Assembly (NCBI RefSeq): GCF_030272615.1
Contig: NC_081410.1
Span: forward strand, 257,967,533 to 258,031,532
From: Cryptomeria japonica
Taxonomy: Eukaryota; Streptophyta; Pinopsida; Cupressales; Cupressaceae
Length of the DNA stretch: 64,000 nucleotides
Direction: 5' to 3'
The position numbers and the translations under genes were made by a program. Shown here piece after piece: positions 11,609 through 26,600 of this stretch (position 1 is its first letter; every line of letters starts with the position of its first letter). Under the pieces are notes generated by a model. The model made no database searches. It saw only the letters and a program-made list of their open reading frames with translations, and was not told the origin of the DNA.

Positions 11609-14600
11609 GTTAACGCATTCAAATTCTATTATCTCCTATTATAAATTGATGCATTACAGAAGAAACCTGCAACTTTACTGTCACCTTCACTTTCTCACAA
11701 AACTTAAATTCTTTTATTTACCGAAAATTTGGGGTTTTATTGTAAATACTGTTTCCCAGAATTCATACCAATTTAGATCTGGCAACAAGTAAAGTGTAAA
11801 TGTGGTTAGTTTGGGAGTTGTGCTGTTTAAAGTTCAAATAAAGAAATCTTCCGCCAACAAACTTTTAAAAAATGTCATTCCCCTGGTTCTAGATACATCT
11901 GAGAAATCATCATATCCCTGGCGGAAAAATGAGCCTCTTGCCCAAAGTTACAAATGTAAAAAAAATTAGAAAATCAAACATGCATTTGCCTATTTGCATC
12001 ACGAGTTGGAAATGATCATTTCAATGGCTTCTAGATAAACTCTTATTTGTCATTATCTTTCAGTTGTTAATTACTGGCAAAAACATATGGCAAGTTTGAA
12101 TATTTGTTGGATCCCCTAACCTTGAGATGTCTATATCAGGGTTCGATATTTTCTATACCCAAATTTTACTATGTTTTTTGGCTGTAAAAACTAGCGGCAG
12201 GGGATTTCGTGGAAATAGATATCAGAATAATTTTACCAAGTTTTCTTTTGGTTACTTTGGTGGCATCTAATGCGCACAATGTTGCGGAGGAACTTTGTAA
12301 GGCTGGAGTTGCTTTGCAGATATCTTTGTTATTTTTTGAGATTAAGAAATACTCGAAACTAGAGGGCCTAAATTCTCGAATGGAAAAAAGATGTTGATGT
12401 GGGCAGAAACCGTTCAGAATCTTTTCTAAAGAGGTGTAACTGAACAGAAGAGTAAAACTGCTTTTTACTAACAAGTATGCTTTTTTCTAATGTTTTTAGA
12501 GTTTATTGAATAAAAGTTGGTCTTTTTAGTTGTTTAATGTCTTTCTTACAGATTTTAATAGGGCACGGGTGTTCTCTCTACTGAAAAGTTCGAATCTATG
12601 TTTAGCCATCTATCTGTTTATACATACACATTACTACATTTACCTAGTTAGGTTCATAGCAGGTGGTTGTCGAATTAAGTGTGCTAACTAAATGAAAAAT
12701 AAAATTGCATTTGAATATTTACACAATCATAGCAAAGCAAGGAAGGTCACTCAAAAGAACACAATAATTACTACTTTTGAATAAGATGATTACAGTGAAG
12801 GTCTTTTTATATAAAAGCAAGGAAAGAAAACACCTGAGTACGGGCTGCTTGACTTTGAAATCAAAGACAAGTCCTTGAAAAGCTTCAGTTTCCCTAAATT
12901 GAGAGAGTAAGTGCTCTCCTTATATGACGCATTTCCTTTTGTCTTCTGCTAAATGACAATTGTGGCGAGTTATTAATATGCCAGAGTTATGCTGTTTTTC
13001 TTTGATCATCCTAGTGGCTTTTAAAAGAGAATGACAACAAGGCAGGTGTAATAAATAACTAATAAGTAATTGAATTCAGCCTGTGCCTATGTTTAAAATA
13101 TAGTAGCTAAAATAATGCTTGAAATTACTACCATTGAAAACACCTCTAAATTTGTTGTCTTGGTGTCATTAGCTTCACCATACCATTCCCTGAAACTTCT
13201 ATGATTTATGCTACCACTACTAACCATCACAAGACTGTTTTTGTGGTTTATATACACATGCACTGTCGTATAAAAGAACTGCTCTGTTTTTTCTCGATAG
13301 GCATATCATTATAAGGGTTCTGCTTTTTCTTGTAAGTTACTGATGCAATGATGTCTTGTATTTCATCTACTTGAGTCAACAAAGTTTCTTGTAGGAGTCT
13401 TATTTTCATCCTAAAGAATATACAAAGCAATTCACAAGGACTATGAATTCCAGTGTCAGTGCAATTGTTGGAATTGAATATATCCTGTGGCTTCAATTGT
13501 TACTCCTGTAAACCCAGAGTCTAACCTTGCTTCTGTTTTCCAAATCATCTGAACGTCACATGCTTTTACCGAACCCATGAAATGTTCTTTTATAAAAAGA
13601 TTTAACAGATATTTATGCTTGCAGAAGTTACAATGAGTGTTTATGGTGCTGGGTAATAAGCTTTGGTAGCAAAATTAGTGCCCACTTTCATAAAGTGCTT
13701 CTCCTGGGGACTAATTATGGATAATGGACAGCAAATCATGGCGACATTGTTCACATAGATAATAGCTTTGCTTCTCAAACTGTTGCACAGCATTGATTTT
13801 GCTTGCGTTGTAAAGTAATCCATCATGATAATTATGTCTTGCTTTAGTCCTGCTATCCTCTACTGCAAAATGGTCCCAAAGCATTGAGAATTGATTTTCC
13901 AAACTGTGTTTTAGAAGCATATGATCTCATAGTCACTGTTTGCATAATGTGGGATATATTACAAGCCTTCACAAGATTGTGGAGATTTTCATGAGGTACC
14001 TGCCATCAGAGACCTGGGTGTAGCATTTTTGCAACTGTTCATTCCTGTGATTTTTGTCAACACCATTATAGTTTCTATTGAAATTTCTTGTATGTTGTGA
14101 CTCATTGCAAGTCTTTGAAATAACCCATTATGCTCAACTTTGCACTTATTTTCCCTTATTATCTGAAACGCAGTTGTCTTAGTTGCCAATGCCTTGCATG
14201 TCTTCTTGATTGGCTTTGTTCGCTGATAATGGATCCAGTATGATACTTGAAATGTTGGTAATATAACAAGTTTTTTGCAGTTTTTCCATATACCCTCTTA
14301 AGTACAGTGATGTAACTCTGATCCTAAATAATTCAGTGCCAACGAATTCATCGTCAATACCCATATTGTCCTCAACAGTCCTTATTCCAAAAGGTTAATC
14401 TGATCTCAGGAGTCATTTTGGTATGAATAACCACTATAAAATTGAACTCTGGTGAAAGTCATAATCTTCTACATTTTTATTTTTTACAATAGTTAAGGGG
14501 CATTTTCACTAAATACTGCAAGTTGTGGGACTGATTAAGAGTATAACTGGCTTAGTTTGCAAGCTGCGTTTGACTGTAAATTGAATATGTTCATGTTATA

Positions 14601-17600
14601 TGGTACAAGTTTGATCCTTAATTATCCTGCAACAAGGAAGTTGTGTTCAATACCCATCGTGTCCTTAGCAATCTCTATTTTGAAAAAATGAACTAATCTC
14701 ACAATGTTCATTGTGATAGGAATGACTTCTACAAATTCATATTCTTGGAAAAAATCAGTATCATCCACTCTCTTACAACAGTTAATAGGCTTGTTTATTA
14801 AATACAGCAAGTCCCAGTGATTGGTGAAGAGAATAACAGGTATTGTTTCTAAGTTATGTTTGAACCTCTGCACTGTGAACATCTTCATGTTATGGTGGTG
14901 CAACTTGGATCTAAAATAATCAAGCATCAAGCAAATTATCATCAAAGTTCATCATGTCCTCAACATGTTTATTATAAAAAAGATGGCGTGGTCTGTCGTG
15001 GGTTATTTTTTGAACACTACCGGATGTTGAGAGAGGTGGGGGTGAATCAACATACACTAAAACTTAATCAGATTTAACCTTTTATTCAACATTCATTCCA
15101 TCTAATATATGCATGAAAGTAAATAACTGAAACCACAAGAGCAATCACACATGAACACCAAGATTTTTATGTTGAAAACCCAAACTGGGAAAAACCACGG
15201 GGAGAACTATCTTACTATATGATAATTGGATTACAATGTTTAGGCCAAAGTCCAAGGAGCTCACTGCCCCTGAGATGATTCGCAAAGCTAAGATGCACAA
15301 CCTTAGGGCAAGATACAAAAGGGACTTGCAGACACTGAAGATCACTTCTTCAGGGCAAGATACAAAAAATCTAATAGAGTAACATCAATAGGATTGAACT
15401 GTAAAGAACCACATCCACTGAAATGCTGTTTACAATTCACTGTTCAAAACACATTAAAAACTATTTTCATTATTGCTCTGTTATACTTCCGAACCTCTGT
15501 ACCACTTCACAATTGCTTTGCACAACCCACACAATTTGTCTGTCTTTTCACAATGATTCCATCCTTTATATACCATCCACAACCTCAACAACATCAATTA
15601 GGTCGGGCCAATTAGATGTAATGTGCAATTACAAAACAGTTGGCCCAAAAACAAACTCCAATGTAATGTGGAAGGCAAAATGAGACATGTGAGGCATCAC
15701 ACCATGTAGGCACACCTTCCTGTCCATCCTTAAACTTCGCCCAAAGATCCGCACGCCACTGCATGGACCAAAACGTTATAGGTTAGGTGCAAAAGATAAC
15801 ACTGTTAATGCCCACCGATACAATTTTCTCAAACTACAATATGGACCACGAAGGGTACTTGTGGATGCCCAAGGTAGCATCATCAACAAATATCCGCAAG
15901 ATTGAATAATTGAGCCACATCACAAAAATACTAGTAGACATAGGAATGTAACGCATTCCTGTACACTGACACTGAAACAGTCACACATGACTGAACATCA
16001 ACCGCGGAGGCCAGAAATCAACACCAAATCTCCAGAAACTACAAGATACACTTTACAAGCCTTCCGAAGCGTTGACAAATAGATTCCACACATCCGCATG
16101 ATCACAAAGCTAACCCACTGTTACTGCATTATAATAGACCACATCCGGACCAAAGAATGCTACTGAGTTACACATTCGGATCAATGACAACAAAAACTCA
16201 CATTGGCAACATTATTCTCATAGATATAAACATATTTAATTTGGGTTCTGGGAAAACTCATAATCATCGACAGTATTTACAACAGTCAGTATGTTTGTCA
16301 ATCAAATGTTGTGAGTCCTAGTGATTGGTGAAGTGCATAGCAGGTGTATCTTGCAAGATATGTTTGAACTTCTGCAATGTGAACACCATTGCAAGGCCGT
16401 ACATGTTCTGTCATGCGATAATTGTATTTTTTTCCCAAATTATCTTAGTTTATTTCTGAAAGGAAAATAAAAAACTTGTTTAGTGTTTTTACTTCCTTTT
16501 CCGATGTGCTAGACTAGTATTTCTAGTATAACAAATATATCAGATCTGTATGCTAAGTAAATAACACAGAGCTGGAATGAATCTATAACTGTTATCAAAC
16601 AAAGAAAGGAGTAGAGGTGTCCCTAATTTAATGTTCGGTGAAGATAGATGATTGGGAGAGGCTGTAGAAGGCTGGAAAGGTGAGTGGCAGACACTCAAAA
16701 GGAACTAATTTTTGAGTCTGGAAAATGCATCAGCTAGTCACATGGAAGTTACACTTGTGACCATGAAGGTTGTGCTTATGACCTCGGCCTGAAATTTTTT
16801 CCATCAGTGGTCTTTCCCTGCAGGTCACACCTCTGACCATGAAACTCATTGCTGGAGAGTGATTCAGAGAAGCAAGAGAGCGTTTAAAGAGAGGCCTTTA
16901 TGCCTTTTGTAATGTTCAATTGGCCAACTGGCCATCAAAAGATGTAGAGATGTTGGGAATTTGGGCAGAGGTAGACAAATGTTTTTACACAAAATATTTA
17001 TATTATTCTATTAGTGTTTTATTTTACATTTAATGCATATTCCACAATTATATAGGAGTTTCTTCTCCCACATTATAGGAACCACTCCCTAATTAATGCC
17101 TAGAGGCATTGTACAGTGGCAACACGGGATGGATTGTAATGGCGTGAGCGTGTTAATCTTAACAAGAACTCTTATCTTCTAGCTTAAATTTGACAACCAT
17201 TTACATGCTAAAACATTAATGATAATTATAAACATAATATTTTAAAAATAAATACCACGTTAAAAAAGAGACATGCCCCCATCAAAATTATAATGATATA
17301 GCAATTTGTAATTCTTGAAAATTGATTTGGGTGAATTTTTTTTCTCCATTGGTTTATGTGTGACCATTTTAAGCTTTCTTAGGTCATGCATTAATGAAAT
17401 CATGAACTGGAATATTTTACTAATAGGCAATATTTTAAATATTTCCTCCATGCTAGTAAGACAACCTTATTCAATTAATGGCCAGCAGAGATAATATCAT
17501 TCAATCTTGAAATTGAAATTGAAATTCACTTAGTTTTCTACAAAGCAAAACAGTATGTTGTTGGTGGTGTTTTTCAAGTTGGAATTTATCCTCGTTACTT

Positions 17601-20600
17601 CAAACTTTAAAATTTTTTCTATATAGAGACACCACAATAATTGAGCAGGAAAATCTTGTTTAAGCTTAATCAATTTATTTAGATAGCATATTGAAGCTTC
17701 TAGAAACATACAAATATGCACAATTTAAATGCATGCAATCCTAGATCTATTGAAAATGTTAAATAGGATACTTTATTTCATATTTCTAGTTGGGTGGATT
17801 GAGAATCAGAATACAATCAAGCCTTTATCTCCTGCATAATTTTACATGGCAAGAATCCACAAGCTGAAATGTTTTTGTTTACAAAAGTTATCAAGTTGTA
17901 TTTTATATCTAGCCTATCATCCGGGTATGCATTCTACTAACCCATCCTGAACTGTTCTAACTTTCACTTGTAGTTCTTTTCCTCCATGCATGCATTCTCC
18001 TTTAATATACCAATTATCAATTCCCTCTTAAGGGGTATCCAGTCTCATTCCTTGTGAAAGCATATCTATCATCCTTATATTTATTGTTTGACTTGGTGGT
18101 GTTCTTTCCAATATTTTCCTTTAGGAGCCATAGCTTACTTATAAAAAACTCCTAGCTTTATACATTTGTAATTCAGCTGTATGGAATGCTTATATTTTCT
18201 GTTTAATCATACGTGACAAGAATCCACAAGCTGCAATGCATTTGTGTATAGAAGTTAAATTTTATATCTCCTATATCATCCAGGTATATGTTTTGTTAAT
18301 CCATCTTGAAAGGTTCTAGCTTTCATTCACAGTTATTTGTATTTTGCATGCATTCTCTTGTAATATAACAATTTACAATTCCCTTTTGAGGGATATCTAC
18401 TCTTATCCCTTCTTGAAAGTATATCTGTCTATCCTTGTATTGATTGCTTAATTTGGTGGTTTTCTTTCCAATATTTTCCCTTAGGAGCCACATGATGCTT
18501 TAAAAAAAATTCCTAGCCTTAGATGTTTGTAATTTAGCTGTATGGATTGCTTAATATATAAGTTACTTTGAACTGTATTGGAACTCTTTAGATATTTGTC
18601 TGATATCTTAGTGGGCAGTGTTTCTGTCTAGGAGTGCCTTTGAAGAGGGTTGATGAAATGCTAGGGGATTTTTCTATTTTCTTAGATTATGAGAATTTAT
18701 GCCTGTGTTTACTGATTTTTAAATTGGTAAAGAAAACAAATTTAAATTGATCTTAGAACTGCCTAAAAGTAGATTCAAAATTATCTCCCTTATCATTTTT
18801 GGTACAGTTCGGGGAGGTCTAAGAGAGATGTGAAGCAAACACTAGAGGGACCATCCATTGGAAACACAGATGGAATTCATGATATTGTGATTCAGGATTC
18901 AAAGCATCGTAGGCGGACTCAAGATCCAGTGCCAATTGAGGATGCATTGCAGGAAACAGATATTAAGTTTGAACAGGAGACTAGCAAAAAGGGCTCTGAT
19001 CCGAAAATTCATGAGGCATCCAAACCAAAACATGTGCCAAATGCAGGATCCTTTTTTCAGGTCACTTCTTAGTGAATGCCTTTGAATGTGTTTACATTTC
19101 TATTATGCATATATCTATTTGCCACTTTTTTTTTTGTCTTTCATTAAATATCTTGATTATACATAGGTCATGTTCTGTTTTCTTTGAACTCTACAATTTG
19201 TTGAAGTTTATTTTTGGTTTTTTGCTAAAATGTAATGGAGCAATTTTTCATAAGGCTGATACAACAATTCAAAAAAGTACGTATATGATTTATATTTTCC
19301 CTTATAATATTACTTGTGAGCTATGTCACAAGGTTTGAGCTTATGTTCCAGTTTGGTAAAGGAAAAAAAATGGAACGTGTTTGTAAACAGATAAAATTAA
19401 ATTTTTTTTTTGATCAAATTTGAATAATATAAATGTGCATTTTTTATTTTAATATATTAAAATTTAAATGAATTTTAAAATTTTAAAATTTGAATAAATT
19501 TAAATCTAACTTAATATATAAATAATAATACAGTCACTTTAAAAGTCCTAATTCAACTATATTATTGCCTTTTACCATCAAATAATGCTAGACAATCAAA
19601 TAAAGAGTCAAGATATGATTAAATCATGTTGTTGATTTCTATAGAATATCTTTACTCACCGATCTTGAAATACATATAAACATTATCATTCAATCAAATA
19701 AAGTAGACAAAAACATGCTTTGTAAATGCAAAAACATCTTCTCCTCCAAAAAGAAGCAAGTCATGATGACTCTTACAGTTCAAATATTGATGAATAAAGA
19801 GAAGAATGGATTATGCTGTTCCATTCAACTATTGGAATTTATTATATGTTCAATCTTTGGCTGTAGCTCATGAGGAATGCCAAGGTTCACACGAACATTT
19901 TAAAGTTATAAAATGTTGGCTGTTATGGCTGGAACGCAGGCTTTAACACTAATGTTTTGATGATTTGGGTTGGTGGTTGTGTGGTGAGGGCAAAACCAAG
20001 TGTTTTCTTCACTTCCCTGCTTACTGCTATCTTGCTGTGGGTTGTTAGGCCATCTCTATCATGCTGGGTATTATAGAAAAAACCGAATATTCAACCCATT
20101 TTTTATTAATTTATTATTATTTTTTTTCAAAGCCTAAATTGAATTTAAGTAAATGGGGTTTCCAATGTTCAGGTTGAAATGTGGCAAAGCCTATGACATA
20201 GCTTGTCAGAAATTAATGCAGATCTTATTTTATCCATATTGCCTCCACCTGAATTAACTTCAAATTGTAGTGGTTTTAGTTTGTGTTAAGAGTAGCAGAT
20301 GTGCATTGGAGCAAGTAATTTAGGCTATAGCTTGCGAAGCATGAGAAACTAGAAGAACTGAAACAAGTCCATGAAACAGATGATATTTTAACCTGGAAAA
20401 ACCCTGCTGTGGGGAAAACCAGCTGGAATTTTGAATTGCACAAACATGCTATCCTTGCTTGTGCAATGGGTCCGATTCAAAAATCTGTAAGAAGCATACA
20501 CCTCACACTCTTTGTTGTCTCCGTTATTTTGAATGCTTCTATGGATAGATTACAAGGAGCCCATTGTAGGCATCAGCTATGAAAATTTGATTACTCATTG

Positions 20601-23600
20601 TTTCTCACTCTTACATACATCAGATCTTATGCTCTCATCTTTCTTGCTTGCTAATTGCTTAACCCATGGTTTCTTTTATGGATTGTTCATGATGCCCCTT
20701 AAAAGATCAAAGAATTTCACTCACCTAGATTGAGGAGACAGTCAGACAAATTGAATGTTTCCCACTACTGAGTTTAATATTTGAAATGGGCGAGATTGTT
20801 GGAAACAGCAGAAGGAAACTGCCATGTCACATGTATGGCCACCCTGTCATTAGCAAATTGACTACGACACTTATGGAACCATTAGGCAAATAAAATAAAC
20901 ACATTCTGATGTATCTTGTGGTTTTGTCATTGTAGAAAACACTTTAAATTTCTCTGCTGATTTTGATGTGTTCTTAGAGGTTGATGGATTTTGATCTTTA
21001 TCCTTAATCCTTATGGATCATAACTACCCTTTTTAGATTACTTTTGGTCCCTAAGAAGCTTAGATATTTATGAGACGTAGAAAGATCTATCTCTCTACCT
21101 CTTAGAGTGTATTGTGTGGTCCTTAGTTGTTTGGCCTTGACCCCAACCCATTAATTGCCTGTGCCTACAATTTGGTTTTTCTCTACTTTTACTAAACTGT
21201 CTTCCTTGCTTCTTGTTGTGTGTCCCAAGGTAGTGTTTTGCCCTTGGTTTGTTCATCTTGCAAAATACCCCAGATAGAAGACAGTGTTGCTATCTACCTT
21301 GACATTTGACATGTAAAGCTCCTACCGATATGTACATCCCTAAGAAATCATGCCCAAAACCTGTAGTTGCACATTCTTCTATAGAAGAGCTAATTACTCA
21401 CCTCTCATGGATTCTGCTGTTCCAGCATTTTGTGCTGCTGTAATCAGGTCGTTTTTGTGATTCCATCATGATGTTTCCTAGTTTGAGGAGCACTTTTATT
21501 TTTTGCTGTCCTGTCTAGCATGAAATTTGTGGGGAGTACTGTTGGTTTTAGAGGTATTTAGGTCGCTCTATATCCATTTTCTTCCATCTCATGATTGGAT
21601 GTACTTGGCCCTTTTTCCTTGCAAGGTCACAAGGTTTAGGCACATCTCTCTAGGTGGACCTATATTTACTAAATTGATTACTTCTTCTAGCTTGCCACAT
21701 AGGTCAGAGGCATTGAACAACCTCTGGATTTGATGTACAAATGGAGATAGATTGATGAGGCATTACTCATCTTTGTGGTCTATGACGCCTAAGCTCCTTG
21801 ATATCCTAACTCTTACTCTAATGGTTATAGTTCTATCCTTTATGACATTGAGGACCCTCTTATATCCCTCTTCCACATCACCCATTTTTTCATGATGTTA
21901 GGAGAGGTCCTACGTGGAGTTGGTTACCTCCTATAATTTCAGTCCAGCACCCTTAGCCCTAAGCTTTCCTTGATGAGAATTCTCAAGACTATGATAGTGA
22001 TGGAGGATAACATTGTTGACTGCTCCAGTGGGGTGCTGAACACTAACTTTTGAGTGTTCTAGTTCTCAGCCAGGGTGGTCTTTGTTTCTATTGTGACGTT
22101 TTCACAAATCACCCCATTGCAAATGGGGACCCCCACTTTTTCCTTAGCTTAGTTGTCTTAGTTGGGTCATCTTAGCTTGGCATTAGTTGTAGCTGTTAGC
22201 CTTTTCTTGTGAGAGGGAGTATGTTGTGAGTGTCAAGGTTGAAAGGTTAGGGTTGTGTTGTCAACATTGCAAAAGTTGTCAAAATTGCTAAAGTTGCTAA
22301 GGTTGTCAAATGTTGTCAAAGAGGCTAGGAGAGCGAGATATTGTTTGAGGTTGATTGCACATGTAGTGGTAAGTTGACGGAACTACAAGCACATCACCTA
22401 AGGTCTTGTATTTCGAGTCTGCATTATGTAAAGACCTAGAGGGGTAAAGTCATGAAAATTTGTCTAAGTAAAATTCAACCCCCTCCTGGAATGGATAAAT
22501 TTATGCAAGCTTTAGGTGGGTAAGTTTTGCATTGGTGTCAAACCTTGCCTTAGGTTAATTGTTGGCCACAAAAATGTCTAAATGAGACTTCAAGGAGCTT
22601 CAATCAACATTTTGTGCGGGCCTCCCCCTCATATGCGATTAGGAGCAAGATGATTTTGAGGTGGTCTAAGTGTTGGAATCTGTTCAAAGCAATTTTGTGC
22701 AAGGCCTTGTCTAGGATGCGCTCATGTTTTTCACCCTTGTGCAGTGATGTCTCTAGAATCTGCTCAAAATGAGGGAGGCATTGTGCATGCATGAGATTGA
22801 TATGCGCTTGTGAGGTGGAGTCATGAACTTCTCTACGCAAAGGCGTCCTCTAAGTGCACCCTAGGTGAAAGATGGAGGAAGGAACGATGAAATTTTGGCT
22901 ATGTAAAACTCAATCCCCTTTTTCCATATATAAAATTGTGCACAACACCCTCTAGGATGCGCTTTACCTTGAGGGGCCTCAAGTTCGCCTAGGATCTCTT
23001 GTGCTATCACTTGCCTGATATGCACTCAGCATCACAAGTTGTGCAGGGGCATCATTGGAATGCGCTCAATGAAGGAGAATAGGAAAATTTTTAAGTCTAA
23101 ACTTCGTGCAAGAGCATGCCTTGAGGCCGCTCAACCTTTTGTGCATGCATTTGTCTTAGATGCGCTCTACATGTTGCTGTGTCTGCATACCTTCTAGATG
23201 CACTCATACAGGATTTTGTGCAAGTTGGGGTGTGAATCCCGCTCAGCTAATGTGGGACTTGTGCAATGATACCCCTGGATCCCGCTCAGCAATCTTTTTG
23301 TGCATTCAAACCTCCCAAATGTGCTCAGAACTTTGTGCATCAGATTCTTCCAAATGTGCTCAGTCCTTAGGAATTGCAAATCAGACTTAGATTTAAATCA
23401 GATCTTGGAAAGATGGATATCGGACCCTAAACAACACCTAACTCAGACTGAAGGAGTGAAGCTCAGACCTTATCAGGATTGTAATCGGACCTGCAAACAA
23501 ACAGAAGATTAGACCTAATGATAAAGGATCAGACCTACACTCCTACACACTTATCTTTAAGGCATTATTTTGTACATGCAATCAGCTTCAATGCACTCTA

Positions 23601-26600
23601 CATTGTGCAACTCTACCCCTGAAGTCTGCTCATCATGATTTTGTGCAAGGGGGATCTTCAATCCTGCCCTGCACACATTTTGTGCAGTTCACCATGTAGA
23701 ACCTGCTATGCAAGGGAAGGTCACCCAGCTTTGTGCAGGGCTGCCTAGCATATGTGCCATAAGAAGGGGGTCAAAATCAGACCTAGGTCAGTGAATTCAG
23801 ACCTAAAGGAGATGCAAATTCAGACTTTAAACAATGGAAATCAGTCCTTGGAAAAGGTAAAACACGGTGACAAGTCCCTTAAAGCCTAAGCTCAGACCTT
23901 CAGAATTGGAAATCGGATTTAAGAGAGATGGATTTTCAAGGAAAAGATTAACGTAGGGCATATGCTAATCCCACCCATCAATCTACATCAATTTTGTGCA
24001 ACGCAATATGACAAGTACCCCCTATACTGTGCATGCATGAGGTCAATCTGCGCTCAAGGGGGAAATATGAAATTTTTTAAGGCAAAGGTTTATGCAAGCT
24101 AGGTCTCCAAATCTACATAGGGCAACATTGTGCATGACCTCACCTAGCAAATGCGCTGTGCAGACCTGAGTCCCATATGTGCTCAGATGAAGGGGCTTAA
24201 TTAAGAGCAAAATCAGATCAAAGAGCATGAAAATTGAACCTGAGAACATTCAGATTTGGACAAATTATATTCACAATTTGATCAAATTTCAAGTTAACAT
24301 TATCATTTCCAGAACAAAGTTGTTCATTTCCAGATTTTTGATTGGCAGAGGTTGATTTTGTTTTCTGATATAAGTGTGTAAGATTGAATTTATTATTACC
24401 TTCCTCTTAATTCATAATGTTTCTTTTTCAGGTTCAAGGGAGGAGTGATTAAAAGGAACCCCTTGGTATGCGCTCAGACCTGAAAGACATGAGCGATCAG
24501 TAAAAAAAGGGATGGAAGTAAGTGAGGGAGATTCACATGAAGCGGGAAGACTTCATAGGAATGCATGAGTCATGATGGAGAGCATCACAGCATCAAGTCT
24601 ACTAAGCTATAGAACCTACAACTTCAAGATATATGCATCAAGACAATATTGCCATACATCAAGATGACTAAGGTTTAAGCATCACTTCAAGGATTCAACC
24701 ACGACATGGGAGGTTATCTTACAATGTCTAGAGGTTCAAGGCATCACGATGATGAGGAAATTTGACAATATTGAATTTTCTTCGGAAATCCAAGAATATG
24801 GGTTAGCATATGGGGATAATCTCGATTCAAGGGCAATACAACATGGAGATACTCTATATGAGGGTGAGCAACCTGAGTCTAAGTAGAGGTTGATGCAAGG
24901 CATTCAAGACTCAATACTATATAAGTGCAGGGCCCCCAAGCAAGAGGATGAATTCACACAAGATGATCAAGCGAAGGTACAAAGGAAATCAAGGCCAAGT
25001 ACACTGTGAACAAAGGATTCTGCATCAAGCATGAGCATCACAAATCTACATTAAACATCATCGAGATGGAGATGCAACACAAGGAGATGGATCAAGCGAT
25101 ATCATGTATTCAAGGCCAGTACAACATGGAGGTACCGCTACACAAGGGTCATCAAACATATACTACATCAAGCACATGTTCACATTTTAAAACCAAGGAC
25201 TACTAGGAGGTAGGATGTTCAGGGAGGAATACATCACAAGGTCAATCTCCCAAGTTAGAAGATTGAAGTGCAAGTGTGATCAAGGAGAGCGAGTTTCAGA
25301 AGAGTTAAGCAAAGTTAGAAAGTCAACTTGAGCATCAAAGATTATGCAATTCGGGAATATGATCATTATCACATCAAACAATTGGATAATGTTGACTATC
25401 AAGAGATATTTCCCCATCACAAACACTTCTTGGTGATGATCTACATGGTGTAAGTTGAAGTGGCATCCAATCGTCATTCAACCAATCAAGGGATTTCAAG
25501 TCAACTTGTCCAAGTTCATTGAACTTGATTCAATCACATGAAGGAAACAAGCAACACATGGCATTGCATTGGAGATTGATTATCATACCTAACCTCATCA
25601 CTCATTGGTTCAAATTTAAAAAAAGGACATGTGTCTATCAATATATAATTATTTCATTGGTCGAATGTGATAGTTTTGATACTTAATATAAGTACAGATC
25701 CAATAGCCAACAAGATGAGAGGGGGGGGGGGTGAATCATACAAACTTAATCTTTCATAAAAACATCAGATTCAACCTTGGTAACATATATATCAGTAATA
25801 TAACCAAAACTGTTAAACATGCAAACTCAAAAGCATATGAACAATATAAACCTCATAACACCAGATTTAACGTGGAAACCCAAATAGGGAAAAACCATTG
25901 TGGAATTTCGGACCCACTAAGAAATATACTCTTTTAGAGTATGCTCGGTTAAAAGCAAATCCTGTTAAAGATTACAAACACATTGCTAGATGTGACCCGG
26001 TCAAGGGATTTCCCTCAAATCTGTTAGGATCTTCACTTTGTTAGAAGTGACCTTGTTAAAGGATTTCAAACACTCAATTAGAATGTCACCTTGCTAGAGG
26101 ATTTACATATAAGGCTGTTAAGTCCACTCGGTTAAGAGATTTTCTGTCACTTTCACAAAATAACAACAATAAAAATCTATCTGCAATTTCACATCTAAAA
26201 TGCTAAAGTAGATTCCTATTTGTTCAATACAATCTAGACATAGAACTAATATTGTCTATTTGCTGGGCTTCTATACTTTGTTATTCTAATAGGTCTTCAA
26301 GCTTCTGTGTTCGGTAATCACTATGTAGCATCCCTGTGCATACACTTGCCCGCATACATTGTTTATCAATAGTTTCCTATTTATAAACAATTAGGTAACC
26401 GCTTAATCTCCTTGATCACATTTCCCATGATCAATCATAACCATCAGATCTTCAATCTTGTCCAGGTTCAATGCATCTTTCGATCTGAAAATGTTTTACC
26501 CCGCCTTGGAACTTGCATAATAGTCTTGGAACTTGCGCCAGGGTATTGCGGTTCAATCTGAGCTGTAGATCTTCATGCCGACTTTCCATTGCCTTAGATT

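Noticed and set aside
12169-12474. Overlapping plus and minus frames of 62 and 101 codons in intron 1
   Set aside because: Neither shows known motifs, and no GT/AG borders in a suitable phase connect them to the host gene.
25715-25730. Run of G (about 12) as a possible functional G-quadruplex
   Set aside because: A single homopolymer run with no further G-tracts nearby; the other copy at 15030 has only a short G run.
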